Translations under genes and position numbers: made by a program | Source of the DNA: Maritimibacter alkaliphilus | Lineage (GTDB): Bacteria; Pseudomonadota; Alphaproteobacteria; Rhodobacterales; Rhodobacteraceae | Direction: 5' to 3' | NCBI RefSeq assembly: GCF_019801605.1 | Contig: NZ_JAHVIT010000010.1 | Location: 1 to 64,000, forward strand | Length of the DNA stretch: 64,000 nucleotides | Part shown: in pieces, positions 51,979 through 61,384 of the stretch | Numbering within the stretch: the stretch's first letter is position 1 | Layout of the letters: each line of letters opens with the position of its first letter | Notes under the pieces: generated by a model | Database searches by the model: none | Told to the model about the DNA's origin: nothing | What the model saw: the letters and a program-made list of their open reading frames with translations, nothing else

Positions 51979-53952
51979 ATGACACAAGCCCTGCAGCCCG
52001 TTTCGGTCGCCATCGGCGATCTCGTAGCCCATCCCGCGAATGTGCGGGCTCAGTCCCCGGAGGCCTACGCCTCCGACAACATCGCGCACCTGAAGGCCAG
52101 CATCGCGGTGCTGGGCCTGCTCCAGCCGCTGCTCGTTCATCAAATCGATGGCAAGTTCGGGGTCCTCGCAGGCGGTCGGCGCCATGCGGCCCTCATGGAG
52201 CTGGTCGCAGACAAGGCGGCAAAGGGGTTGACCAATCGCACCAAGATCGACTGCCGCTTGGTCCCCGACGATTGCGACGTGACCACCGCGCTGTCGCTCG
52301 CCGAGAACATCACCCAGGCGCCGATGAATGCCATCGACGAGTTCGAGGCCTTCGCGCGGATGATGGAGGTCGACGGCCAGACTCCTGAGACCATCGCGAA
52401 GACCTTCGGCACCACGGTCGCAGCGGTCAAAGGCCGGCTGCGCTACGGGCTCATCCATCCGGAGATCCGCGCGGCGGCACGCGCAAAGGCGATCACGCTC
52501 GACGTGATGAAAGCCTTCGCGGATCACCCGAGCCAAGAAGTTCAGAAAGAGGTTTTCGAGGCGCTCACCAAGGAGGGCAATTACCTGCAGGCCTATACGG
52601 TCCGGAACGCGCTGAAATCCCGTGGCGTGCAGGTCAGTGACGATATCGGGGCCTTCGTGCGGAAGGACTACGAGGCGCGTGGCGGTGCCATCGCGGCGGA
52701 CCTCCTGGACGAGCATTCCGTGCTCGAGGATTCTACGCTGGTCGAGACCATTCTCCTTGAGAAACTCACCGCCGCGGCCGAAGAGGCGCGCGCGGAGGTG
52801 GGCTTTGCCTGGGCCGATGCGGTCATCCAGTACGATTACGCTGCCATGGCCGAATTCGGCCGGGTCTATCCGGGGCCGGTCGAGCCCGATGAAAGCGGCC
52901 AGCAACGCGTCGACGAGATCACCGCCGAGCTGGAGAAGCTCGAGCGCGAGATGGAGAACGAGGAACTCGCGGACGAGGCTTACAATGCGCTCTACGAACG
53001 GGTGGATGCGCTTGAGGCCGAGGCACGGGATCTGCAGGAGGCATACAGCGCCGAGGATCTTGCGCGCGCCGGCGTGATCGCTACCTGGGCGCAGGGCAAG
53101 ATCTCCCTGCATGTCGGGCTGGTGCGTCCCGAAGACCGGCCGGAGAGGTCCGACAAAGCGCCCGGCACCTCTGCGGATGAGGGCGCGACGGACAGCGACG
53201 AGATCACCTACCCCGCCTCGCTGACCGAGGACCTCAAGACCGAGCGGGCGATGGCGCTTGGCGCTGCCATGACGATGCACCCGGAGGCCACGCTGGATCT
53301 CACGCTGTTCAAACTGGTCAGCGATGTGCTGGGCCACGGCATGGGCGTTACGCAGGCGATCAAGGTCGATGCGCGTCAGGAGTATCGTACCCACGCCAAG
53401 ATGGACGAGATCGATGGCACCTCGCTCGAACAGGTGGCTGCCGCGCATGACGCGCTTGATCTCTCCTGGGCGGATGATGCGAAATCCCCCGCCGACCAGT
53501 TCGCCCAGTTCCGAACCCTCGATGGAGGCGAGAAGGCCAAGCTCGTGGCCTACGCCACGGCGGCGACCACGCAGTCCTGTTTGGCCCGAGACCGGCAGCG
53601 CGACGGCCTGATGCATAATTTTGAGATCGAGGTGATGCCGGACATCCGCGCGCACTGGACGCCGAACGCGGCGCTTTTCAACCGCTTCAAGAAGGCATGG
53701 CTCCTCAAAATCCTCAGCGAGGAGTTGGGGCTCGCGCAGGAGGCGGTGACCCTGGCGTCCTCGACCAAGAAAGAGGTCGTTGCCTTCTGCGACAAGCTCT
53801 TCGCCGAGCCCTTCGCCACTCTGACGGAGGCGCAGCGGGCGGCGGTCGCGGCCTGGTGTCCGCCGATGATGCAGACCTCGGGCGCCGAACCGTTCGAAGC
53901 CCCCGGCGCCGAGCCGACCGAAGGCGAAACCGAGGTCTCTGAGGCGGCCTGA
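51979..53952 (+). CDS. Large ParB-like plasmid protein
   Basis: 657 residues from the ATG at 51979. N-terminal ParB/Srx-like domain (about 1-110) with GVLAGGRRHAALMEL in the arginine-motif position and ALSLAENITQAPMNAIDEFEAF; then an HTH part (TPETIAKTFGTTVAAVKGRLRYGLI). A coiled-coil segment (about 310-375: VDEITAELEKLEREMENEELAD...) and an uncharacterised C-terminal half follow. No parA nearby, so it is probably a regulator or nuclease-like accessory protein rather than a partition factor. Confidence 0.8.
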   Translation: MTQALQPVSVAIGDLVAHPANVRAQSPEAYASDNIAHLKASIAVLGLLQPLLVHQIDGKFGVLAGGRRHAALMELVADKAAKGLTNRTKIDCRLVPDDCDVTTALSLAENITQAPMNAIDEFEAFARMMEVDGQTPETIAKTFGTTVAAVKGRLRYGLIHPEIRAAARAKAITLDVMKAFADHPSQEVQKEVFEALTKEGNYLQAYTVRNALKSRGVQVSDDIGAFVRKDYEARGGAIAADLLDEHSVLEDSTLVETILLEKLTAAAEEARAEVGFAWADAVIQYDYAAMAEFGRVYPGPVEPDESGQQRVDEITAELEKLEREMENEELADEAYNALYERVDALEAEARDLQEAYSAEDLARAGVIATWAQGKISLHVGLVRPEDRPERSDKAPGTSADEGATDSDEITYPASLTEDLKTERAMALGAAMTMHPEATLDLTLFKLVSDVLGHGMGVTQAIKVDARQEYRTHAKMDEIDGTSLEQVAAAHDALDLSWADDAKSPADQFAQFRTLDGGEKAKLVAYATAATTQSCLARDRQRDGLMHNFEIEVMPDIRAHWTPNAALFNRFKKAWLLKILSEELGLAQEAVTLASSTKKEVVAFCDKLFAEPFATLTEAQRAAVAAWCPPMMQTSGAEPFEAPGAEPTEGETEVSEAA

Positions 53953-53961
53953 CCCTGCAGC

Positions 53962-53991
53962 CGACCCGCACCGCATCTCCGGTGCGGGTCG
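53962..53991 (+). terminator. 12-bp hairpin after the ParB-like gene
   Basis: CGACCCGCACCG (53962-53973) and CGGTGCGGGTCG (53980-53991), loop CATCTC. No T-tract follows, so it may be a Rho-independent terminator variant or an mRNA-stabilising hairpin. Confidence 0.5.
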
Positions 53992-54019
53992 CATCACTCT
54001 CAAAACACGGGTAACTTCC

Positions 54020-54613
54020 ATGACACTTCTCAGCTTTTCCGCCGCGGACGTCGCGGCCCAGATCGCGCATGCGCGCGGCTGTTCCACCTTCCTGCCGAAC
54101 TGGAATGGCCCGGTCGGCCACCCCGCCCTGATCCTGATCGTCGGCAATGGTGTCCATCTGCGCTCGAACGGGATTGATGGCTCCACCACGCGGATCGTCA
54201 CGACGGAACGCGCCGACCCCTCCTATGCTTTCGCCGCAGGCATCAACCCGTTTCGGGACACCGATTGGATGGCGGCCCAGCAAGCGGCGTTTCGTGATCT
54301 GACGGGCCAGTTCTACACCGACATTCTCGACGACGTGCAGATGCTCATCGATCGCGGACACGACACCATTCGGTTGGCGACCGATGGCCACACGATCCGG
54401 GTCTTTGCCCGCTGTGCGGCCGACTACCTGATCGGCGGCACCTATGATGTCCCCTCCGGTCTCGGAGGCAGGTTCCGGGTGATCCTCATGGACGCCACCG
54501 ATACCCATGCGCTCGTGCAGAACCGCGGCAACTGCGAGGGTTTCGACGAGATGCTGCCCTACCGGGTGCCGCTCGACGCGCTGATCGAGGTCGATGACCG
54601 GAGGGTGGCATAA
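54020..54613 (+). CDS. DUF3085-like protein
   Basis: 197 residues. The start fits DUF3085: FSAADVAAQIAHARGC..., HPALILIVGNGVHLRSNG, then INPFRDTDWMAAQQAAF. A C-terminal extension contains VFARCAADYLIGG. Function unknown. The stop overlaps the next start by one base (TAATG). Confidence 0.6.
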   Translation: MTLLSFSAADVAAQIAHARGCSTFLPNWNGPVGHPALILIVGNGVHLRSNGIDGSTTRIVTTERADPSYAFAAGINPFRDTDWMAAQQAAFRDLTGQFYTDILDDVQMLIDRGHDTIRLATDGHTIRVFARCAADYLIGGTYDVPSGLGGRFRVILMDATDTHALVQNRGNCEGFDEMLPYRVPLDALIEVDDRRVA

Positions 54614-55272
54614 TGGGCTGGCTCTTCTACACCGACCGCCGCGTGAGGACCTACGCGGACGAGAAGGCGGAGATCGCCCGGCTCTGTAGCTTCGAGACCG
54701 ATACCCGCAAGACAGTCCTGCTCAAGGCCCGCAAGGTGGGCTCGACCTGGTATGCCGCGGCCAGGATAACGACACTCGATGGCGCGCCGGTTGAGGATGC
54801 GACCTACGTGACCGATGCCGACGGGTCGATCACCTTCGGGGCCGTCTTCCTAACGCGCTACGACGATGGCTGTTGGGGCTACAAGGACATGGAGGAGGCT
54901 TCCGGCCCGGTGGAGTCGCGGGCACCCGTCAGCCTTCTGGCCCTGCTCTCCGAGTTAAAGGATCCCGACAGCTATGCCCATGCCTGGCGCCAGCGCTGCC
55001 GGGACTGGGCGGCAATCCCGGACTACGACGAGGGGGACCGGATACGGCTTGCAGCGCCGGTCACGCTGACCGACGGCAGCACCTGCCAGATCGTAACCGC
55101 CACCTATTACCGGCGCGGGGGACAAAAGCGGCGATGCTACCGTGTCGAGGAAACCGGCGGTCTCGTGCGTCTGTCAAAAGCCTCACTGGCCGGATCGGAA
55201 CGTCTCAGCTCGGCGAAGGGTGCGGCGAGCCCGGTCCTGGCGGAGTTCTTCGTTGGCAAGGGCTCCTCCTGA
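54613..55272 (+). CDS. Conserved plasmid protein, DUF6927-like
   Basis: 219 residues. N-terminal pattern MGWLFYTDRRVRTYADEKAEIARLC and VGSTWYAAARIT recall DUF6927-type proteins; a second part (about 135-190) reads like a small beta-barrel (DRIRLAAPVTLTDGSTCQIVTATYYRR). Coupled to the DUF3085-like gene. Function unknown, assignment tentative. Confidence 0.5.
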   Translation: MGWLFYTDRRVRTYADEKAEIARLCSFETDTRKTVLLKARKVGSTWYAAARITTLDGAPVEDATYVTDADGSITFGAVFLTRYDDGCWGYKDMEEASGPVESRAPVSLLALLSELKDPDSYAHAWRQRCRDWAAIPDYDEGDRIRLAAPVTLTDGSTCQIVTATYYRRGGQKRRCYRVEETGGLVRLSKASLAGSERLSSAKGAASPVLAEFFVGKGSS

Positions 55273-55302
55273 CAACTGCCAGCGTCACCTGTCCAACATT
55301 GA

Positions 55303-55341
55303 GCCGCCTCCGCGCCTTTGAAAGTGGAAAGGCGGCTTTTT
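55303..55341 (+). terminator. Rho-independent terminator
   Basis: GCCGCCT (55303-55309) pairs with AGGCGGC (55330-55336), followed by TTTTT. Confidence 0.75.
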
Positions 55342-55375
55342 GTCCTGTCAGACCCGTAACCTGACTGGAAGGACA
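55341..55375 (+). promoter_or_regulatory. Hairpin that would sequester the ribosome site of the helicase gene
   Basis: TGTCCT-GTCAG (55341-55351) pairs with CTGAC-tgga-AGGACA (55361-55375), an 11-bp stem with a 4-nt bulge. AAGGAC is the ribosome site of the ATG at 55382, so folding would block translation. Confidence 0.5.
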
Positions 55376-55381
55376 GATCCC

Positions 55382-58300
55382 ATGGTCAATCGTAGGCTGA
55401 ACACCGACCCCGTTATCCCATCACATGCTCGGCTCAGGCAGGCTCTGCCTCTGATCGGCAGCGCGCTCGCCGAAGGACCGCTCAGAAGCTCGTCGCTGGC
55501 ACGGCTCATGCGTGAGACCTTTGGCGGCAGCGATGCCGCGGGCGCCTGGTCCTGGCGCATGGCTTATGACACGATGCAGGCCGCTGCGGTCCTGCAGATC
55601 GTGCAGGGGGCTGGCCGAGACGCGTCGACCTCTGCCGGACTGCTGGCCTCGCGGCTCCTGACCGAGACGCGGCGCTCTGAGCAGCAGATCCGCCTGCAGC
55701 AATTCAGCACCCCGTTGCCCTATGCCGCGCTGGTTGCACGCGCTGCGGCCGTACGGTCTGGTGAGACCTTCTTTGAGCCTTCGGCCGGCACCGGCGCGTT
55801 GGCCGGTTTTGCCCTGCGCGCGGGCGGCGAGCCGATGCTCAACGAGATCGATCCCTTCCGCCGCGCCCTGCTCGAGGCGGTCTTTGCGGTCGAGGTGACC
55901 GGTCACGACGCGGAGCATATCGACGACCTCCTGGCAGCGCCTGATCTTCCGAGTGTCATTGTTATGAACCCGCCCTTCGCCTCCTCGGTTGATCGGTCAC
56001 GCGACAGGTATGTCGCGGCAAAGCATCTGATCGGCGCCGCCAAGCGGCTTGCCCCAGGCGGCAGGCTCGTGGCGATCATGCCGACGGGATTTTCGCCGGA
56101 GCGGGATGCAGCCCATTGGGCGCGGGCCTCGGCCATCGCAAAGCCGCGTCTCGCGATCACGATTCCGGGCCATGTCTACCGCAAGCTCGGCACCACCGTT
56201 GAGACCCAGCTCATGGTTTTCGACAAGGTGCAGGAGGAGGTGGCGTGCGTCCGCGCGGTTGCGGGCGATCTGGAAGCTGCGCGGCACATCGTCGATGATA
56301 TCGCCGCGACCCGATCTGACGCTCCGCTTCAGTCGCGTGCACAGGTCCGGGCCATCCCGCGTCAGGGCACTACTCCCGCCTTACACAGCCGACGGGTTGT
56401 CGCAAGCTCTACCTGCAAACCCAAAGCCCTGGCAGCCGTCCCGCTGGCCTTTACCCCCCTCGACACCCCCCGTGAAAACACTCCGGTTTCGGACATCTAT
56501 GCCCGCTACCGTCCTCAGCGGATCGAGATTGCGGGCGCGCAGGAGCATCCCACGCCGCTGGTCGAGAGTATCGCCATGGCGTCGGTGGCCCCGCCGGTGC
56601 CGTCGAACGCCGCCGCTGCTGATCTGCGGCTGCCCGGTCGCCTGATTGTAGAGGGGCACCTCTCCGAGGCCCAGCTCGAGACCATCGTCATGGCGAACGA
56701 CGCGCACGAACGCGACCTGCCGGGCAGGTTCACGATCGACGAGGACCAGACCCGGATGATGCGCGCAGACGATGACAGGCAAGCCCGGGCCTATCGCCTC
56801 GGATACTTCCTGGGCGACGGGACAGGGTGTGGCAAGGGTCGGGAATGCGCCGGGCTCATCCTCGTCAACTGGCTCGCGGGGCGGCGCAAGGCGGTCTGGA
56901 TCTCCAAATCCGCAACGCTCATCGAGGATGCGATCCGCGACTGGACTGATCTTGGTGGCTCGCCCGCGGATATCCAGCCGCTCTCGAAATGGAAGCCGGG
57001 CCAGCCGATCTCCATGGGCGACGGCATCCTCTTCGTCACCTATGCGACGCTGCGCTCGGCGGGCAAATGTGGGACGACGCGCCTCGGCCAGATCCTCGAG
57101 TGGATGGGCGAGGGCTTTGACGGCGTGCTGGCCTTCGACGAGGCACATGCCATGCAGAACGCCGCCGGGTCTGAGGCGGGCAGGGGCGTCAAACCCTCCC
57201 AGCAGGGTCTCGCCGGGCTGCGATTGCAATTGGCAGTGCCCCGGGCACGGGTCTTTTACGTCTCGGCGACCGGGGCCACGAGCGTGCACAATCTGGCCTA
57301 TGCCTCCCGCCTCGGTCTCTGGGGACAGGGGCCGGAATATCCTTTCCCGAGCCGCGAGAGCTTTGTCTCCGCGATGGAGGCCGGCGGGGTGGCGGCGATG
57401 GAGGTGGTGGCGCGGGACCTCAAGACGCTCGGTTTCTACACGGCTCGGGCGCTCAGCTTCGACGGCGTGGAATATGACGTGCTCGAACATGCGCTGACGC
57501 CCTCCCAGATCGAGATCTACGACGCCTATGCCGGTGCCTTCCGGACGATCCATCACAATCTCGAGGCGGCGTTGACCGCCACCGGCGTCAACGATGCCTC
57601 TGGTCAGACGAACGCCTCTGCGGCGAGGTCTGCTGCGAAATCACGGTTCGAGAGCACCAAGCAGCGCTTCTTCAACCACCTGCTCCTCGGGATGAAGGCC
57701 CCGACCATCATTCGCGCCATCGGCGAAGATCTCGCGGAGGGATATGCCTGCGTCATCCAGGTGGTCTCCACCGGCGAAAGCCTCCTGAAACGGCGTCTGG
57801 AGGCGATGGACCCCGAGGATGAGTTGACGCAAGGCGCGCTGACCCCGCGCGACTACGTTCTGGGCTACCTCGAACAGGCTTTTCCGATCCACGCCCAGAA
57901 ACTCGTCGAGATCGACGGGAACGTGGTGGCAGAGCCGCTTCGGGACGCGGATGGCGCTCTGGTTGTCTCGCGCGAGGCCGAAGCCCTGCGCGATGCGGCG
58001 ATGATGGAGTTGACGGCCCTGGCTCCCATCCCCTCCGCGCTCGATCAGATCATCTGGGCCTTCGGAGACGAGGCGGTGGCCGAGGTGACGGGACGCTCGG
58101 TCAGGCCGCTGAAGTCGCCGGACGGCGCGCTCTTCATCGAGAAGCGATCCGCCAGAAGCAACTCCTCGGAAACCCGGGCCTTCATGGAAGGCGAGAAGGA
58201 TGTCCTGATCTTCTCGGATGCCGGTGGCACGGGCCGGTCCTATCACGCGGCCAGATCGGCGAAGAACCAGAAGCGGCGGCGGCACTACCTGCTGGAGCCC

Positions 58301-59638
58301 GGCTGGCGGGCCGATGCGGCGATCCAGGGGCTCGGCCGCACGCATCGCTCGGCCCAGGTCAGTGCGCCCTTCTTTCGGGTCTGCACCTCGGATGTGCATG
58401 GTGAGAAGCGCTTCACCTCGACGATCGCCCGGCGGCTCGACCAATTGGGGGCGCTCACCAAGGGTCAGCGCGAGACCGGCTCGCAGGGCATGTTCCGCGA
58501 GGAGGACAATCTCGAAAGCCCGATCGCGCGGGCGGCACTGCGCGGCTATTACGCCGACCTGGCCGCCGGCCGCGCCGGGGCGATGAGCTATGAGCGTTTC
58601 GAGGACTGGACCGCGCTGCGGCTGATTGATCAGGACGGGATACTGCTGGAAGAGCTGCCGCCAATCCAGCGCTTCCTGAACCGGGTGCTGGCGTTGCCGA
58701 TCCATATGCAGAACGCGCTCTTCGCCGAGTTCATGACCCGGATTGCCGATCAGGCCGAACGGTCGCGGGCCGCGGGCACGCTCGATCTCGGGGTCGAGAC
58801 CCTGCGCGGAGAAAGGATCGAGCAGGTCTCGGCGGAGGATCTCTGGACCTGTCCACGGTCTGGGGCAGTGACGCGGATCATCGGGCTCGAGGTGACGGAC
58901 CCCGTCCATGTCCTCTCGGGGGATGACGCGATGGACCGAAACCACGACAAGCTGCCGATGGTCAATCGCGCCTCGGGGCGCATGGCGCTGATCTCGTCGC
59001 GGCCCATGCAGATCTATGACGAGGAGATCGTCACGCTGATGCGCAAGGTCACGCGGCCGACTGGATCGACCTATGTCGAGGAAGGGAAGTACCAGGCGTC
59101 GGCCTGGGAGGAGATCGCGCGTCCCGAGTTCCTGCGTCTCTGGGACGCGGAGGCCGACAACCTGCCGAAAACCACCACGACGAAGCTCTATCTCCTCACC
59201 GGGCTCCTGCTGCCGATCTGGAAGGACATCCCCTCGGGCAACGAGCGCATCTACCGGGTCACGCCGGAAGCGCAGGGCAGCATGATCGGCCGGACCGTCA
59301 GCGAAGACGATGCGGCCGCGCTGCGCGCCCGGTTCATGGTGGGCACACCGAAGACCCCGCAGGAGATGCTGACGGCGGCGCTCGGCTCCACCGCGCCGGT
59401 CGACCTGGGACGGGGCCTCACGCTCACCCGCCGCCGGGTCGCGGGCGCGGCACGTCTCGAGATCGACGGGGCCGACCGGGGTGCGATCGACGGGCTGAAG
59501 GCAATGGGCTGCTTCACCGAGATCATCGCCTACCAGCTCCGGGTCTTCGTGCCGCACGGGGAGGGTGTCGAGACCGCCGCGATCCTCGGCCGGATCGTGG
59601 GGGCGGGCTCTCCCAGAGCGGCAGATCGCGCCGCCTAA
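55382..59638 (+). CDS. Giant DNA methyltransferase-strawberry-notch helicase fusion
   Basis: 1418 residues from the ATG at 55382. N-terminal region includes a class I SAM methyltransferase (FFEPSAGTGALAGFALRAGG about 138-157; VIVMNPPF with NPPF at 196-199, typical of adenine N6 methylation). The middle is an SF2 ATPase of the strawberry-notch type: Walker A GDGTGCGKGR (K485), DEAH at 586-589, SATGATSVHNLAYASRLG; the C-terminal helicase lobe has AAIQGLGRTHRSAQ. Such fusions occur on alphaproteobacterial plasmids and recall the phage P1 antirestriction protein DarB. Probably acts on incoming or transferred DNA. Confidence 0.88.
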   Translation: MVNRRLNTDPVIPSHARLRQALPLIGSALAEGPLRSSSLARLMRETFGGSDAAGAWSWRMAYDTMQAAAVLQIVQGAGRDASTSAGLLASRLLTETRRSEQQIRLQQFSTPLPYAALVARAAAVRSGETFFEPSAGTGALAGFALRAGGEPMLNEIDPFRRALLEAVFAVEVTGHDAEHIDDLLAAPDLPSVIVMNPPFASSVDRSRDRYVAAKHLIGAAKRLAPGGRLVAIMPTGFSPERDAAHWARASAIAKPRLAITIPGHVYRKLGTTVETQLMVFDKVQEEVACVRAVAGDLEAARHIVDDIAATRSDAPLQSRAQVRAIPRQGTTPALHSRRVVASSTCKPKALAAVPLAFTPLDTPRENTPVSDIYARYRPQRIEIAGAQEHPTPLVESIAMASVAPPVPSNAAAADLRLPGRLIVEGHLSEAQLETIVMANDAHERDLPGRFTIDEDQTRMMRADDDRQARAYRLGYFLGDGTGCGKGRECAGLILVNWLAGRRKAVWISKSATLIEDAIRDWTDLGGSPADIQPLSKWKPGQPISMGDGILFVTYATLRSAGKCGTTRLGQILEWMGEGFDGVLAFDEAHAMQNAAGSEAGRGVKPSQQGLAGLRLQLAVPRARVFYVSATGATSVHNLAYASRLGLWGQGPEYPFPSRESFVSAMEAGGVAAMEVVARDLKTLGFYTARALSFDGVEYDVLEHALTPSQIEIYDAYAGAFRTIHHNLEAALTATGVNDASGQTNASAARSAAKSRFESTKQRFFNHLLLGMKAPTIIRAIGEDLAEGYACVIQVVSTGESLLKRRLEAMDPEDELTQGALTPRDYVLGYLEQAFPIHAQKLVEIDGNVVAEPLRDADGALVVSREAEALRDAAMMELTALAPIPSALDQIIWAFGDEAVAEVTGRSVRPLKSPDGALFIEKRSARSNSSETRAFMEGEKDVLIFSDAGGTGRSYHAARSAKNQKRRRHYLLEPGWRADAAIQGLGRTHRSAQVSAPFFRVCTSDVHGEKRFTSTIARRLDQLGALTKGQRETGSQGMFREEDNLESPIARAALRGYYADLAAGRAGAMSYERFEDWTALRLIDQDGILLEELPPIQRFLNRVLALPIHMQNALFAEFMTRIADQAERSRAAGTLDLGVETLRGERIEQVSAEDLWTCPRSGAVTRIIGLEVTDPVHVLSGDDAMDRNHDKLPMVNRASGRMALISSRPMQIYDEEIVTLMRKVTRPTGSTYVEEGKYQASAWEEIARPEFLRLWDAEADNLPKTTTTKLYLLTGLLLPIWKDIPSGNERIYRVTPEAQGSMIGRTVSEDDAAALRARFMVGTPKTPQEMLTAALGSTAPVDLGRGLTLTRRRVAGAARLEIDGADRGAIDGLKAMGCFTEIIAYQLRVFVPHGEGVETAAILGRIVGAGSPRAADRAA

Positions 59639-59657
59639 GCGGTACCGATCCATCGGA

Positions 59658-59700
59658 CGTGGGCGGCGGCGTCGCCGCCCACGCGCCGAGACGGGTTTTT
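59658..59700 (+). terminator. Terminator after the helicase gene
   Basis: 11-bp perfect stem (59658-59668, 59673-59683) with loop GCGT, then a T-run at 59696-59700. The T-run is 12 bases from the stem, so termination may be imperfect. Confidence 0.6.
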
Positions 59701-59838
59701 GTCCCCTGCGCCTCGCCCCGGCCTGGAGGCGAGGCGTCGTCACATCACCGATGCCGGGCCAGCGTCGCGGCCATGATACCGACATAGCGGGCTGAGAGCG
59801 CCGCGTTGCCAAGGTCAAAACTGGAAAGGGAGATCAAA

Positions 59839-60117
59839 ATGAACATCACGCAGATCAAGGCCGCCGTGGATGCCGGCAAGTCCGTTCATTGGGCGAACGA
59901 ATGCTACCGGGTGCACCGTGATACCCTCGGCGAATACCTCATCACCTATGTGCTGAACGGCAGCACGATCGGTCTGACCGACCGCAGTGGCCGTCGCCTG
60001 AACGGGGCCGAGGCCGACTTCTTCATATCGGTGTCCACGCGTGGAGCAGACGGGGGGCAGGGAAGGGAGAGGCGAGAGGCGACGTCGAAGGACAATCCTG
60101 ACGCCGGGACGGGCTGA
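59839..60117 (+). CDS. Small conserved plasmid protein
   Basis: 92 residues from the ATG at 59839 (AAAGGGAGATCAAA upstream); an earlier in-frame start lacks a ribosome site. MNITQIKAAVDAGKSVHWANECYRV... is a compact mixed alpha/beta start; the last 30 residues are charged and probably unstructured. Function unknown. Confidence 0.6.
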   Translation: MNITQIKAAVDAGKSVHWANECYRVHRDTLGEYLITYVLNGSTIGLTDRSGRRLNGAEADFFISVSTRGADGGQGRERREATSKDNPDAGTG

Positions 60118-60235
60118 CGGTTAGGGGAGAAAGGAAAGGAGGCTTTGGATTTTTGCGATCCCATGAGGGGTCGGAAAAGCAATCCCGCGCGCTCAGGCAG
60201 GAAGCCGGGCAGCGGCAAACCCAAGGAGCAGACCC

Positions 60236-60964
60236 TTGTTCGCAGGAACCCTGACCAAAACCGCCGAGACCGCAGCCGCAGCCTTTACCGGCATGATCCA
60301 CTCCACCCGGTTCGACATCGCGATCCAGCTTGAGGCTCGGACCAAGATGTCCGAGCGGAGCCCGGATTTCGACGTGACGGCCGTGAACAAGTCCGGGCGC
60401 AAGGTGCGCATCGGCACGGCCTGGAACGAGACCGGCAATACCACCGGCAATCCCTACGTCTCGATGCAGATCGACGTGGGCCTCGGCCCGTTCCGCGTCA
60501 ATGCGGTGCAGAGCAAGGAGGCGCGGGAGGCGCAGACCGACGACTACGAGATCATCCCGCTGGTCTCGAACGGCGCCATGAAATCCGGCTCGATCTCGGG
60601 CGAGCTGACGGCGATGGATGCGGACAACGCCTTCGCCGGTTACGTCGCCAACATGATGTTCGATCTCGACTTCATGCTCATCGAGAACGCGTTCAAGACC
60701 GAGGCGACCCATCCCGACTACCGCATCGAGGTGAGCTCGCCGAAGGGCCACCCGATCCGGGTCGGATCTGCCTGGATGGCGAAGAGCAACCGCACCGGGA
60801 ACGACTACGTCTCGCTCCTCATCAACACGCCGGATGGCGATCTGCGGGTGAACGCGGTGCAGAATGAAGAGCAACGCGGGGGCCAGACCTTCTCGATCAT
60901 CCCGTTCGTCGAGAGCGCTGGCCAGGAGCGGTCGGACAACACGGCTCTCGCCTTGGTGAGCTGA
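60236..60964 (+). CDS. Tandem DUF736 protein
   Basis: 242 residues from a TTG chosen because AAGGAG is eight bases upstream; the first ATG (60293) is poorer. Two DUF736 copies: VRIGTAWNETGNTTGNPYVSMQIDV...FRVNAVQ and IRVGSAWMAKSNRTGNDYVSLLINT...LRVNAVQ. Most DUF736 proteins have one copy, so this is a duplication. Function unknown; frequent on alphaproteobacterial plasmids. Confidence 0.8.
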   Translation: MFAGTLTKTAETAAAAFTGMIHSTRFDIAIQLEARTKMSERSPDFDVTAVNKSGRKVRIGTAWNETGNTTGNPYVSMQIDVGLGPFRVNAVQSKEAREAQTDDYEIIPLVSNGAMKSGSISGELTAMDADNAFAGYVANMMFDLDFMLIENAFKTEATHPDYRIEVSSPKGHPIRVGSAWMAKSNRTGNDYVSLLINTPDGDLRVNAVQNEEQRGGQTFSIIPFVESAGQERSDNTALALVS

Positions 60965-61020
60965 CGCACAGCATTACCGCAGCGAAAGGGCGTCCCGAGC
61001 AATCGAGGCGCCTGTCACCC

Positions 61021-61087
61021 GTGCCTCCTGTCCCCAAGAGGCACGCCCCGTGAGGGGAGCCGCAGTAGCGCGGCTCCCCTCTTTTCG
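61021..61087 (+). terminator. Double hairpin terminator
   Basis: GTGCCTC/GAGGCAC (61021-61027, 61038-61044), then an 11-bp perfect stem (61053-61063, 61070-61080) followed by CTTTTCGTTT. Confidence 0.8.
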
Positions 61088-61113
61088 TTTCTCCCCATCA
61101 AAGGAATGGACAC

Positions 61114-61344
61114 ATGTTCAATCTCTCCCATCCCAAGCTGGTCACGCTCGCCGAGGCCGAAGGCTACGCCGAGGTCGCGGACTTTCTGGAAGACCATACG
61201 CTCGGCAGCGTCGTGCCCGCGATCTGCGTGGCGTCCGATTGCGATCACACCGCCGATCTCGAACCAGATCAGCGCGCCGGCTTCTGCGAGGCCTGCGGCC
61301 GCGCTTCCATGAAATCCGGCCTCGTCTTCGCCGGGCTGATCTGA
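61114..61344 (+). CDS. Small Cys-rich zinc-ribbon-like plasmid protein
   Basis: 76 residues. Four Cys in CVASDCDHTADLEPDQRAGFCEACG look like a zinc ribbon (C-x4-C ... C-x2-C). No signal peptide. It lies 26 bases after a strong terminator, so it has its own promoter. Function unknown. Confidence 0.65.
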   Translation: MFNLSHPKLVTLAEAEGYAEVADFLEDHTLGSVVPAICVASDCDHTADLEPDQRAGFCEACGRASMKSGLVFAGLI

Positions 61345-61384
61345 ACGCCGCCCGCCGCGCTCCTCTCAAACCATTGGAAACGAT

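Noticed and set aside
51928..54201. 757-codon - strand frame opposite the ParB-like gene
   Set aside because: Shadow frame; the + strand product has clear domains and a proper start.
57641..59818. 725-codon - strand frame opposite the helicase
   Set aside because: Low-complexity Arg/Gly/Asp composition typical of antisense frames in GC-rich DNA.
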